The notes under the pieces: generated by a model
What the model saw: the letters and a program-made list of their open reading frames with translations, nothing else
Database searches by the model: none
Told to the model about the DNA's origin: nothing
Translations under genes and position numbers: made by a program
Assembly (NCBI RefSeq): GCF_017313225.1
Contig: NZ_JAFLNE010000001.1
Coordinates: 434,001 to 498,000 of the forward strand
Direction of reading: 5' to 3'
DNA from: Allomuricauda sp. CAU 1633
GTDB taxonomy: Bacteria > Bacteroidota > Bacteroidia > Flavobacteriales > Flavobacteriaceae
DNA: 64,000 nucleotides
Part shown: positions 34,768 through 43,416 of the stretch, piece by piece
Layout: every line of letters begins with the position of its first letter
Numbering within the stretch: position 1 is the stretch's first letter

Positions 34768-35262
34768 ATGGACATTAAGGAAATTCAAAGTTTGATCAAG
34801 TTTGTCGCCAAATCGGGCGCCAGCGAGGTGAAATTGGAGATGGAAGACCTCAAGATCACGATTAGAACCGGCGCTCTTGGCTCAAGTTCCCCAGAAACAA
34901 CCATTGTACAGCAAATACCTGTACCCCAAGCACAGACTGCTCCTCAAGTGGCCCAGGCGCCTGCAGCACAAGAACCCGCAGCAACCAAGACCGAATCAGC
35001 AGCAAAATCTGATGATTCCAAATACATCACTATAAAATCGCCTATTATTGGAACATTTTATAGAAAGCCTTCACCAGACAAACCGCCCTTTGTTGAAGTA
35101 GGTTCCACGGTGAGCCAAGGCGATGTGCTTTGTGTAATCGAGGCGATGAAACTTTTCAATGATATTGAGTCTGAAGTTTCTGGTAAAATTGTAAAAGTTT
35201 TGGTTGAAGATTCTTCTCCTGTTGAATTTGACCAGCCTTTATTTTTGGTAGACCCATCATAG
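34768..35262 (+). CDS. accB: Biotin carboxyl carrier protein of acetyl-CoA carboxylase
   Basis: 164 residues. The N-terminal [21 protein letters not shown] is the AccC-binding helix region. A Pro/Ala/Gln-rich linker spans residues 45-80. The biotinyl domain includes [20 protein letters not shown] (with the thumb-like segment) and [13 protein letters not shown], where Lys128 is the biotin site. Length is normal. It precedes accC by 89 nt that hold an inverted repeat. Confidence 0.96.
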   Translation: MDIKEIQSLIKFVAKSGASEVKLEMEDLKITIRTGALGSSSPETTIVQQIPVPQAQTAPQVAQAPAAQEPAATKTESAAKSDDSKYITIKSPIIGTFYRKPSPDKPPFVEVGSTVSQGDVLCVIEAMKLFNDIESEVSGKIVKVLVEDSSPVEFDQPLFLVDPS

Positions 35263-35275
35263 ATAATTTTAAATG

Positions 35276-35326
35276 CTAAATTTTAAGTGACTAATTGCTA
35301 GTTGTTTAAAACCATTTAAAATTTAG
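35276..35326 (+). promoter_or_regulatory. 11-bp inverted repeat between accB and accC
   Basis: CTAAATTTTAA (35276-35286) and TTAAAATTTAG (35316-35326) can pair in the mRNA across 29 nt. No T tract follows. It may be a processing or attenuation structure; the arms are AT-only apart from one pair. Confidence 0.4.
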
Positions 35327-35351
35327 AATCCAGACTTTAAAATTGTATTCT

Positions 35352-36704
35352 ATGTTTAAAAAGATATTAATTGCAAATAGGGGTGAGATTGCACTTCGCA
35401 TTATTCGTACCTGCAAGGAAATGGGTATCAAAACCGTGGCCGTTTACTCCAAGGCCGATGAGGAAAGCCTTCACGTACGGTTTGCGGATGAGGCTGTTTG
35501 TATTGGTCCAGCCCCCAGCCACGAGTCCTATTTAAAAATACCCAATATCATCGCTGCTGCGGAGATTACCAATGCCGATGGTATTCACCCAGGCTATGGA
35601 TTTCTTTCCGAAAATGCTAAGTTCTCCAAAATTTGTGCTGAGCACGACATCAAATTCATTGGTGCATCGGGCGAGCAAATTGAAAAAATGGGAGATAAGG
35701 CAACCGCCAAAGAAACCATGAAAAAAGCGGGTGTTCCTACTGTTCCTGGTTCCGATGGTTTGTTGAAAGATGTGGACCACGCCAGAAAAGAAGCCAAGAA
35801 AATGGGATATCCCGTTATGATCAAGGCTACTGCAGGTGGTGGGGGAAAAGGAATGCGCGCCATTTGGTCCGAGGATGAAATGGAAAAGAATTTTGAAAGC
35901 GCTGTGAAAGAAGCAACCGCTGCTTTCGGGAATGGTGGAATGTACATGGAAAAACTCATTGAAGAGCCCAGACACATTGAAATACAGGTGGTTGGAGACC
36001 AATATGGTAAGGCTTGCCACTTATCCGAAAGAGATTGTTCTGTACAGCGTAGACACCAAAAGTTGACTGAGGAGACCCCATCTCCGTTTATGACGGATTC
36101 CCTTCGGGAAGAAATGGGTAAAGCTGCCGTTAAAGCAGCAGAATATATTAAGTATGAAGGTGCGGGAACCGTGGAGTTTTTGGTGGACAAACACCGAAAC
36201 TTCTACTTTATGGAGATGAATACGCGTATTCAGGTGGAGCATCCCATTACCGAGCAAGTAGTGGATTACGATTTGATTCGTGAGCAGATTTTGGTAGCAG
36301 GTGGAGTTCCAATTTCTGGAAAGAATTACTATCCAAAGTTGCACTCCATTGAATGCCGAATCAATGCGGAAGACCCATATAACGATTTTAGGCCATCACC
36401 AGGAAAGATTACAACACTTCATACACCAGGGGGTCATGGGGTACGCTTGGACACCCACGTATACAGCGGATACATGATTCCACCAAACTACGACTCCATG
36501 ATTGCCAAGTTGATTACCACCGCCCAAACTAGGGAGGAGGCCATCAACAAAATGCGAAGAGCACTGGATGAATTTGTGATAGAAGGTGTAAAGACCACGA
36601 TTCCGTTTCACAGACAATTAATGGACCATCCCGATTATTTGGCTGGCAATTACACCACCAAATTCATGGAAGGGTTTAAAATGGATCCAAAATATCAAGA
36701 TTAA
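35352..36704 (+). CDS. accC: Biotin carboxylase subunit of acetyl-CoA carboxylase
   Basis: ATP-dependent carboxylation of biotin on AccB. It has 450 residues from the ATG at 35352 ([20 protein letters not shown]); the TTG at 35343 would add only three residues. Motifs: [12 protein letters not shown], the ATP-grasp glycine loop [53 protein letters not shown] with metal-binding Glu and catalytic Arg, and ECRINAEDP. Full length. It ends 5 nt before a strong terminator. Confidence 0.97.
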   Translation: MFKKILIANRGEIALRIIRTCKEMGIKTVAVYSKADEESLHVRFADEAVCIGPAPSHESYLKIPNIIAAAEITNADGIHPGYGFLSENAKFSKICAEHDIKFIGASGEQIEKMGDKATAKETMKKAGVPTVPGSDGLLKDVDHARKEAKKMGYPVMIKATAGGGGKGMRAIWSEDEMEKNFESAVKEATAAFGNGGMYMEKLIEEPRHIEIQVVGDQYGKACHLSERDCSVQRRHQKLTEETPSPFMTDSLREEMGKAAVKAAEYIKYEGAGTVEFLVDKHRNFYFMEMNTRIQVEHPITEQVVDYDLIREQILVAGGVPISGKNYYPKLHSIECRINAEDPYNDFRPSPGKITTLHTPGGHGVRLDTHVYSGYMIPPNYDSMIAKLITTAQTREEAINKMRRALDEFVIEGVKTTIPFHRQLMDHPDYLAGNYTTKFMEGFKMDPKYQD

Positions 36705-36709
36705 AATAG

Positions 36710-36734
36710 ACCCCGATTCTTATCGGGGTTTTTT
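36710..36734 (+). terminator. Rho-independent terminator after accC
   Basis: ACCCCGAT (36710-36717) pairs with ATCGGGGT (36722-36729) around a TCTT loop, followed by T residues. It ends 6 nt before the next start codon, so the FAD oxidoreductase is either read through or starts from a promoter inside accC. Confidence 0.93.
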
Positions 36735-36739
36735 GTGCT

Positions 36740-37858
36740 ATGGAGCTAAGCTATTGGGAATATAAGACCTGGTTGTCCCGAGTGGACTTCACCGTAATCG
36801 GAAGTGGTTTGGTGGGGCTTAACTGTGCGCTTCGGCTCAAGGAAAAATATCCCAAAAGCAAGATTTTGGTCTTGGAAAAAGGCAGCCTTCCACAGGGGGC
36901 CAGTACCAAAAATGCCGGATTCGCCTGTTTTGGAAGCATTTCTGAACTGGTTTCCGACCTCAAGTCCCATTCAGAAGAACAAGTGGTTCAACTGGTTCAA
37001 AAAAGGTACGAAGGTATTCAGTTATTACGAAAGCTTTTAGGTGATACAGCCATCGGTTTTGAACAACACGGAGGGCATGAGCTTTTCTTAGAAGATAATC
37101 CAGATTTATTTGAAACTTGTCTGGATCGAATGGAGGATTTGAACGAATTATTACGTCCCGTTTTTGGAGCTGTTCCTTTCGTAAAAACGAACAATGTTTT
37201 TGGATTTGGGAAGATTCAGGAGCAATACATTACCCACCAATTTGAAGGGCAGTTGGACACCGGCAAGATGATGAAAGCCTTGCTTCAAAAATGTTATGAT
37301 GCGCAAATTCCTGTTTTAAATGGAGTAGAGGTTAGGGAGATTCAAGAAATAGGAACAAAAGCTCTTGTCGCTACCGATGGTTTTGAATTTGACTCGAAAC
37401 AGGTGTTTGTCGCCACTAATGGATTTGCCTCTAAATTGTTGAAATCGGAAACCGTGAAGCCAGCTAGGGCACAGGTGCTCGTAACTCAACCTATCAAAAA
37501 CCTGAACATCAAAGGCACATTTCATTTTGATGAAGGGTTCTATTATTTCAGAAATATTGATGACCGCATTCTATTTGGTGGTGGCCGAAACCTTGATATG
37601 AAAACCGAGGAAACCACGGAATTTGGTGAGACCGAAATCATCCAAAAGTCCTTGGAAAAACTACTTAGCGAGGTGATTTTGCCCAATCAAAATATAGAAA
37701 TCGACCGAAGATGGAGTGGAATTATGGGTGTGGGCACCCAAAAATCACCTATAGTAAAACAACTTTCCAATTCCGTGTATTGCGGTGTTCGACTTGGAGG
37801 AATGGGGGTTGCCTTGGGCAGTTTGGTGGGAAAAGAACTCGCGGATTTGGCTCAGTAA
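36740..37858 (+). CDS. FAD-dependent oxidoreductase (DAO family)
   Basis: 372 residues of the D-amino-acid-oxidase/glycine-oxidase-like fold. The FAD-binding Rossmann motif is VIGSGLVGLNCALRLKEKYP with a following acidic strand end (ILVLEK) near residue 46. GASTKNAGFACFG is the family segment after the first helix. ALVATDGFEFDSKQVFVATNGF and RWSGIMGVGTQKSPIV near the C-terminus are typical of the DAO domain. Substrate is unknown; the family oxidises amines or amino acids, and context gives no help. No promoter is visible in the 5 nt after the accC terminator. Confidence 0.85.
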   Translation: MELSYWEYKTWLSRVDFTVIGSGLVGLNCALRLKEKYPKSKILVLEKGSLPQGASTKNAGFACFGSISELVSDLKSHSEEQVVQLVQKRYEGIQLLRKLLGDTAIGFEQHGGHELFLEDNPDLFETCLDRMEDLNELLRPVFGAVPFVKTNNVFGFGKIQEQYITHQFEGQLDTGKMMKALLQKCYDAQIPVLNGVEVREIQEIGTKALVATDGFEFDSKQVFVATNGFASKLLKSETVKPARAQVLVTQPIKNLNIKGTFHFDEGFYYFRNIDDRILFGGGRNLDMKTEETTEFGETEIIQKSLEKLLSEVILPNQNIEIDRRWSGIMGVGTQKSPIVKQLSNSVYCGVRLGGMGVALGSLVGKELADLAQ

Positions 37859-37898
37859 GCCCAAATACAAGTTCAAGACCAAGCACAAAATATTGATA

Positions 37899-37927
37899 CT
37901 TGAGTTTGCACTTGATGCTTGAGTTTG
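37899..37927. repeat. Short direct repeat in the convergent intergenic region
   Basis: CTTGAGTTTG occurs at 37899-37908 and 37918-37927, with CTTGATG between them. It lies between the FAD oxidoreductase and the convergent ATPase gene. No clear terminator hairpin is seen. Confidence 0.5.
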
Positions 37928-37928
37928 A

Positions 37929-38591
37929 TTAAATCATCCTCCCATCCAATAAATTGATAATTCGTGAACCGTATTCCGCATTCTTTTCTGAATGTGTAAC
38001 TTGAATAATGGTAACCCCTTCGTCATTCAACTCTTTGAACAGTTCCATAATTTCCTCCCCTTGTTTGGAATTTAAGTTTCCCGTAGGCTCATCCGCCAAA
38101 ATGAGCTTGGGGTTGGAAATCAAGGCACGTGCAACGCCAACCAATTGTTGTTGTCCACCACTCAGTTGAGCAGGGAAAAGGTCTTTTTTGCCCACAATGT
38201 TGAATCGGTCCAGCATATCGGCCACCATAGCTTTGCGTTCAGTACCCCTCAGTTTTTTGTAGAGCAAGGGCATCTCTAGATTTTCTTTTACGGTGAGTTC
38301 ATCCAATAAATGGTAGGACTGGAACACAAAACCGATATATTCCTTATACAGATTGGCTCTATATTTTTCCTTTAGGGAATGTACGGGTTCGTCCAAAAAT
38401 TGATATTCGCCCTCATCAAACGTATCCAACATGCCAATAACATTGAGCAAAGTGGATTTACCGGAACCAGAGGGCCCCATAATGGATATGAATTCTCCTT
38501 CCCGTACTTCTAGGTTGATGTCTTTCAACAAAAAAACACGTTGCCCCCCAGAGTGGACCCATTTGAATATGTTGTTGAGTTGTAGTAGCAT
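37929..38591 (-). CDS. ABC transporter ATP-binding protein (MacB/LolD type) with altered motifs
   Basis: The last gene of the export operon, 220 residues. Walker A is GPSGSGKST, the Q-loop is in VFQSYHLLDELTV, Walker B is LILADEPTGNL, and the H-loop His is in QVTHSEKNA. Two positions deviate from LolD/MacB-type ATPases. The signature reads LSGGQQQLVGVARA, where Arg after QQQ is replaced by Leu, and the D-loop reads GNLNS where Asp is replaced by Asn. The first ATPase of this operon (50740-51435) has the normal residues. It may therefore be a weakly active or regulatory partner. It lies 9 nt after the fifth permease and probably serves that permease. Confidence 0.9.
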   Translation of the reverse strand: MLLQLNNIFKWVHSGGQRVFLLKDINLEVREGEFISIMGPSGSGKSTLLNVIGMLDTFDEGEYQFLDEPVHSLKEKYRANLYKEYIGFVFQSYHLLDELTVKENLEMPLLYKKLRGTERKAMVADMLDRFNIVGKKDLFPAQLSGGQQQLVGVARALISNPKLILADEPTGNLNSKQGEEIMELFKELNDEGVTIIQVTHSEKNAEYGSRIINLLDGRMI

Positions 38592-38600
38592 ATTTTTTAG

Positions 38601-40967
38601 TTATTCGGTTCGTAAACTTTTTACTGGGTTGACGGATGCGGCCCAATAACTTTGCCAACTTACAGTTAGGAAAGCAATCATCAAGGTAAGCCCACCGGCC
38701 AGAATGAATATCCACCAACTTATGTTGGTCTTATAGGCAAAATTGGTCAGCCATTGTTCCATAGCGTACCATGAGATGGGAACTGCTATTACAAAACCAA
38801 GGGCCACCCATTTTAAAAAATCCTTGTTAAGAAGGGCCAAAACTTGAGTGATTGTTGCACCGTTGACCTTTCGGATGCCAATTTCCTTGGTTCTTCGGGC
38901 TAAGGAATAGGTGGACAGTGCAAATAGCCCCATACAGGATAGCATAATGGCCAGAATGGAAAACCATGTTACCAAGGTATTGGTTTCTATATATTTTTTA
39001 TATTGGTTATTTAGTTTTTCATCGGCAAAAAATAAATTGGGCTCAATTCCCGGAAAAGCCGCACTCCATTTTTCCTTAAAGATTTCAACAACATCCAGAC
39101 TGGTCCCTTTGGTTGATTTTATCATAAGGTAAGGCCAATCGGTAAAATTTTCCCTATCGATAAAGAAATGAGCCAATGGTTGTTGTTGGTTGTCAATGCT
39201 TTGATAACTAAAGTCGGTAATTGTTCCAATGACTTTGTAGGGCGTTCCGTCTGGCGACCCTTCGTGGAGTATTTGGTTTGAAGCTCCTTGATATCCCAGC
39301 AAACCCATAGCTTTTTGATTCAAGACTACCGTATTTTTATACAAAATGGAATCTCTTGGAAAGCCAGATCCATTAAGGAGATCAATGCCCATGGTCTTAA
39401 AATAATTGTAACCTACGTATGCCTTTCTTAAGTGAATGCTTTCCACGTTACTTTCTTCCCTAGAGAAGAATACATTGTAATTTTGTTGGTAATTACCAGG
39501 AGCCGTGGTTGAAAAACTTATTGAACTCACATAAGAACTCGCTTGTAATTCTTCGGATATCCTTTTAATATTATCTGAAGCTTTTTCAAGATTTGAAAAT
39601 TGCCACCCATCCAATTCTACCACAATTACATTTTCGCTGTCGAACCCTGGATTTTTTTCTAGCATATCGGTCACTTGCTTTCGAATAAGTAGTGTTCCCG
39701 AAATAAGGAAAATTGCAATGATGAACTGTACCACAACCAGTGTATAATTCCAATAATTTGGCTTTCCTATATTGGACATATTGCCTTTCAGGGTATTCGT
39801 AAGCTTTCCACGCATCCATAATGACAAGGGAAGTAATCCAGATAAAAGCCCAACAATGCACCATAGTCCAATGATGGTCAAGAGCAAGGAACTGTTCTTA
39901 AAAAGATTGAACTTTAGGTTTATCCCCAACAATGTATTGAACGATGGAAGGAAAATGACAAGAAGAAATCCTCCCACTATTAGAGCCATCAAGCTCATCA
40001 AAAATGATTCTGTCATAATCTGGCGAAGCAAGTGTGTCTTGGAGGCGCCATGAACTTTTTTAACCCCTACTTCTTTTACTCGGGAAAAAGATTGGGTAAT
40101 GGTTAAATTGATAAAGTTTACGATAGCTATGCCGATAATGCCCAACGCAATAATAAAAAGAATCACCATTAAGGTTTGATTGGACTCCAAGACAGAATGA
40201 TAATCCTTAAAAGGCAATAGGTTGAGCTCTACATTGCTTTCTCCAGTTGGAAAAAAATCACGTTTAACAATCTTCTGTATCTTATCTTTAAAGTCATGGG
40301 GCTTAACCCCATCCTCCAAAAGCACATAGGTAATGGAAAAAACATTTTGCCAATTATGAGCATCTTTTATCCAAGGAAGAATTTCCTCCCCAGTTACGTA
40401 ATTGGAAAGGATATCGAATTTGATGGATGAATTGTAGGGGATGTCCACGACGCCCTTTACGGTGAGGAACTGATTTCCAAAATTGACATCAAGTTGCTTT
40501 CCAAGAGCAGGCACATCACCGAAGTATTTTTTAGCAAATTCAGTACTTATTACAACACCGTATTTATCCTCAAGAATTTTTTTGGGAGATCCTTCAACAA
40601 AAGAAAAGGTGAAGATGTCAAAAAAGCCTTCATCAGCATACTTGATGTTTTCATAAAAGGCAAGGTCACCATAGCTTAACCTAGCGCCATCCCAATCAAA
40701 AATTCGAGTGCCATCTTCTATTTCTGGGATGTCCTTAAGCATTTCCGGAAGCAATAATCCTCTGGTTTGTACAGTTTCCCCCTCCCTCACCCTATAGATC
40801 CTATCCAAATTCTTGTGAAAATGGTTGTAGGTAATGTCATTGTAGATGTAAAGGAATAGTATTAGAAATGATGCAATGCCCAAACCCAACCCTAAAACAT
40901 TGATGAGAAAAGTGCTTTTGTTCTTTTTAATGCTTCTAAAAAAGAGTAAGACATTGTGTTTTAACAT
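38601..40967 (-). CDS. MacB/FtsX-type ABC permease, fifth of five
   Basis: 788 residues, a double FtsX unit with eight transmembrane segments. TM1 is near residues 20-42, then a MacB-type periplasmic domain. Three TMs lie at about 280-400, a fifth near 425-445, then a second periplasmic domain and three TMs at about 670-775. The N-terminus (KHNVLLFFRSIKKNKSTF) differs from the four upstream paralogues (IAWRN type), but the end NPVKSLRTE is the same. It is adjacent to the second ATPase, so the pair may form its own transporter. No ATPase domain is fused. Cargo is unknown; family members export antibiotics, peptides or lipoproteins, or act as mechanotransmitters with TolC. Confidence 0.88.
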   Translation of the reverse strand: MLKHNVLLFFRSIKKNKSTFLINVLGLGLGIASFLILFLYIYNDITYNHFHKNLDRIYRVREGETVQTRGLLLPEMLKDIPEIEDGTRIFDWDGARLSYGDLAFYENIKYADEGFFDIFTFSFVEGSPKKILEDKYGVVISTEFAKKYFGDVPALGKQLDVNFGNQFLTVKGVVDIPYNSSIKFDILSNYVTGEEILPWIKDAHNWQNVFSITYVLLEDGVKPHDFKDKIQKIVKRDFFPTGESNVELNLLPFKDYHSVLESNQTLMVILFIIALGIIGIAIVNFINLTITQSFSRVKEVGVKKVHGASKTHLLRQIMTESFLMSLMALIVGGFLLVIFLPSFNTLLGINLKFNLFKNSSLLLTIIGLWCIVGLLSGLLPLSLWMRGKLTNTLKGNMSNIGKPNYWNYTLVVVQFIIAIFLISGTLLIRKQVTDMLEKNPGFDSENVIVVELDGWQFSNLEKASDNIKRISEELQASSYVSSISFSTTAPGNYQQNYNVFFSREESNVESIHLRKAYVGYNYFKTMGIDLLNGSGFPRDSILYKNTVVLNQKAMGLLGYQGASNQILHEGSPDGTPYKVIGTITDFSYQSIDNQQQPLAHFFIDRENFTDWPYLMIKSTKGTSLDVVEIFKEKWSAAFPGIEPNLFFADEKLNNQYKKYIETNTLVTWFSILAIMLSCMGLFALSTYSLARRTKEIGIRKVNGATITQVLALLNKDFLKWVALGFVIAVPISWYAMEQWLTNFAYKTNISWWIFILAGGLTLMIAFLTVSWQSYWAASVNPVKSLRTE

Positions 40968-40993
40968 GGCTCTATTTTTTTGGTTAAAATTAT

Positions 40994-43393
40994 TTACTCA
41001 GTTCGTAAGCTTTTTACTGGATTTGCCCTTGCCGCTCTTATCGCTTGAAAACTTACGGTAAGAACAGTAATCAGCAAAGCCCCAATCATGGCTAGTGCAA
41101 AAATCCACCATTTTAGGATTACCCGATATGGATATTCCTGTAACCAACCATTCATTACGTAATACGCTATGGGAACCGCAATAAAACAGGAGAGAATGAC
41201 CAATTTTAAAAAGTCTTTGGAGAGCATGTTCCATACATTAAATACGGTTGCACCGAGCACTTTTCTAACCCCAATTTCTTTTGTTCGTTGTTCCGCCACA
41301 AAAGAGGTAAGTCCAAAAAGTCCCAAACAACTAATCAAGATGGCCAAGGCGGTAAAAATACCCGATAGTGTTCCTATTCGCTCCTCAGCAGCAAATTTTT
41401 CACCGTATTCTTCATCCACAAAATCATAGTGAAAGGGAACATCCGGAAAATGCGCTTTAAAGACCCGTTCTACAATGGCCAAATTTTGACTTGCGCTTTG
41501 TTTTGGGTTCAATCGAAGGTTATAATAAGAAGCATTATCGTACTTATCAAAAGCATAAATGGCTTGCTTTACGGGTTCATAGGGGGACTGGGCAATCATA
41601 TCCTCTACCACGCCGATGACTTTGAGGGGTCCACCAGGATTCTCCTCATCGGAATCCCTGAACAACATTCCAACTGGGTTTTCTACCCCCAGATATTTAA
41701 CGGCGGTCTCGTTAAGGAGAATAGCACTGGAATCCGAGGGAAACTCTCGGGAAAAATCCCTGCCGGCAATAATTTTTAGATTAAGGGATTTTGCATATTC
41801 TGGGGAGACCTCGGTCCAAGCAAAATCTTCCTGAAAGCCATCGGGCTTCCCCTCCCACGTCCATCCACTTCTGTTGGACCAAATATTGGTTGTAGGGCTA
41901 CTGGATGAAGACATATCTACAACAGCACCTGAATTTAGGAACTCGTTCCGCATTAGCCCATACTTGCCATAAAACTCAGGGCTCATGGTTGGGAGTTGCA
42001 CCAACCCTTCCTTATCATATCCCACGGGGCGGTTTTTAGCATAGTTGATTTGCTGCATCACAATGACCGTACCTATAATAAAAGCGACTGAAACTGTAAA
42101 CTGGAGCACCACCAATGCCTTTCGGGCCAAGCCTGAATGTTTTCCAGCTTGGAAAGTGCCTTTTAGTACATCAACAGGCTTAAAAGAAGATAGGTACAGT
42201 GCAGGATAACTTCCAGCCAAAACCGCAGTTAGCAAAATAAATAGGATGGAGACCAACCAAAAAGAGGGTTGCATCCACGGAAATGCAATTTCCTTTCGAG
42301 CGAGTTCATTGAAGCCGGCCAAAGAAAGCACTACGATCAAAAGGGCAATGACAAAAGCAAACAGGACCACCAAAAAGGATTCTCCCAAGAACTGGTTGAT
42401 CAATTGTCCTCTTTGAGACCCGATTGATTTTCGAATCCCAACCTCTTTGGCTCTTTTCTCAGAACGGGCCGTACTCAGGTTCATGAAATTGATACACGCC
42501 AAGAGCAATACAAAGATGCCTATGATAGCAAACAGCCACACATATTTAATTCGTCCGCCAACTTGTTTTCCATTTTCAAAACGGTTGCGCAAATACCAGT
42601 CCTCCATGGGCAATAGAAATAGCTGTGGGTTAAACTCGACAGTATCTTCGTTCAAGTTCTTTTTTACATCTTTAATGGCCGAGGTAACACTTTCCATGGT
42701 GGTGTTATCTGGGATTTTCACAAACATTTGGAACGAATTGTTGCCCCATTGGGTTTCTGCATTTTTAATCCATTCATTAACGGTAATATATTTTTCCCAG
42801 GGCATTAGATAGTCCATCTCGTTAAAGGAAGTGTTATGGGGGATGTCCTCATAAACCGCCGTGACCATCATATCATACTGACCATTGATCTTAACGGATT
42901 TCCCAATGGGCTCCTCATTGCCAAACAAGGCATTTGCGGTTGCAGCAGAAAGCATAATTGAGTTTACCTCTCTAAGCCCATCTTTTTCCCCTTTTAGGAT
43001 TTTTAGGTCGAACATTTCTGGAGCTTCCCGTTGCATAAAGTTGCCATTTCTGGAGAGACTGATATCCTTATATTTTAAATATTGGGAATTGCTCCAAGAA
43101 GCCATCACCAAATGGTCAAAATTGTCCATATAGCTATCGCGAAATGCCTTTTCCAAAGGTCGGGGAATGGCTGGCCCCGTTCCAGTTTCACCATTGAACG
43201 TTTGGGACTGGAAAATTTGGGCAATCTTGTCTTTGTTGGTAAAATAGGTGTTGTGCGATAATTCATCTTGGATCCATAGCCCAATGATAAGGGCCACTGC
43301 CATACCCAAGGCCAACCCACCAACATTAATAATAGTATAGGCCTTGTTCTTGGTAAGGTTCCTCCAGGCTATTTTAAAATAATTCTTGATCAT
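40994..43393 (-). CDS. MacB/FtsX-type ABC permease, fourth of five
   Basis: 799 residues with the double FtsX architecture. It starts MIKNYFKIAWRNLTKNKAYT, continues with TM1 (INVGGLALGMAVALIIGLWI) and a periplasmic domain with DLKILKGEKDGLREVNSIML and ANALFGNEEPIGKSVKI. TMs 2-4 surround SEKRAKEVGIRKSIGSQRGQ, the cytoplasmic coupling segment, and a matching RTKEIGVRKVLGA segment appears in the second half. The tail is NPVKSLRTE. The two E-G/I-RK coupling helices are the usual contact with an ATPase dimer. It lies 23 nt after the third permease. Confidence 0.9.
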   Translation of the reverse strand: MIKNYFKIAWRNLTKNKAYTIINVGGLALGMAVALIIGLWIQDELSHNTYFTNKDKIAQIFQSQTFNGETGTGPAIPRPLEKAFRDSYMDNFDHLVMASWSNSQYLKYKDISLSRNGNFMQREAPEMFDLKILKGEKDGLREVNSIMLSAATANALFGNEEPIGKSVKINGQYDMMVTAVYEDIPHNTSFNEMDYLMPWEKYITVNEWIKNAETQWGNNSFQMFVKIPDNTTMESVTSAIKDVKKNLNEDTVEFNPQLFLLPMEDWYLRNRFENGKQVGGRIKYVWLFAIIGIFVLLLACINFMNLSTARSEKRAKEVGIRKSIGSQRGQLINQFLGESFLVVLFAFVIALLIVVLSLAGFNELARKEIAFPWMQPSFWLVSILFILLTAVLAGSYPALYLSSFKPVDVLKGTFQAGKHSGLARKALVVLQFTVSVAFIIGTVIVMQQINYAKNRPVGYDKEGLVQLPTMSPEFYGKYGLMRNEFLNSGAVVDMSSSSSPTTNIWSNRSGWTWEGKPDGFQEDFAWTEVSPEYAKSLNLKIIAGRDFSREFPSDSSAILLNETAVKYLGVENPVGMLFRDSDEENPGGPLKVIGVVEDMIAQSPYEPVKQAIYAFDKYDNASYYNLRLNPKQSASQNLAIVERVFKAHFPDVPFHYDFVDEEYGEKFAAEERIGTLSGIFTALAILISCLGLFGLTSFVAEQRTKEIGVRKVLGATVFNVWNMLSKDFLKLVILSCFIAVPIAYYVMNGWLQEYPYRVILKWWIFALAMIGALLITVLTVSFQAIRAARANPVKSLRTE

Positions 43394-43416
43394 GATGGTT
43401 TGTTTTTTTGATTGAT

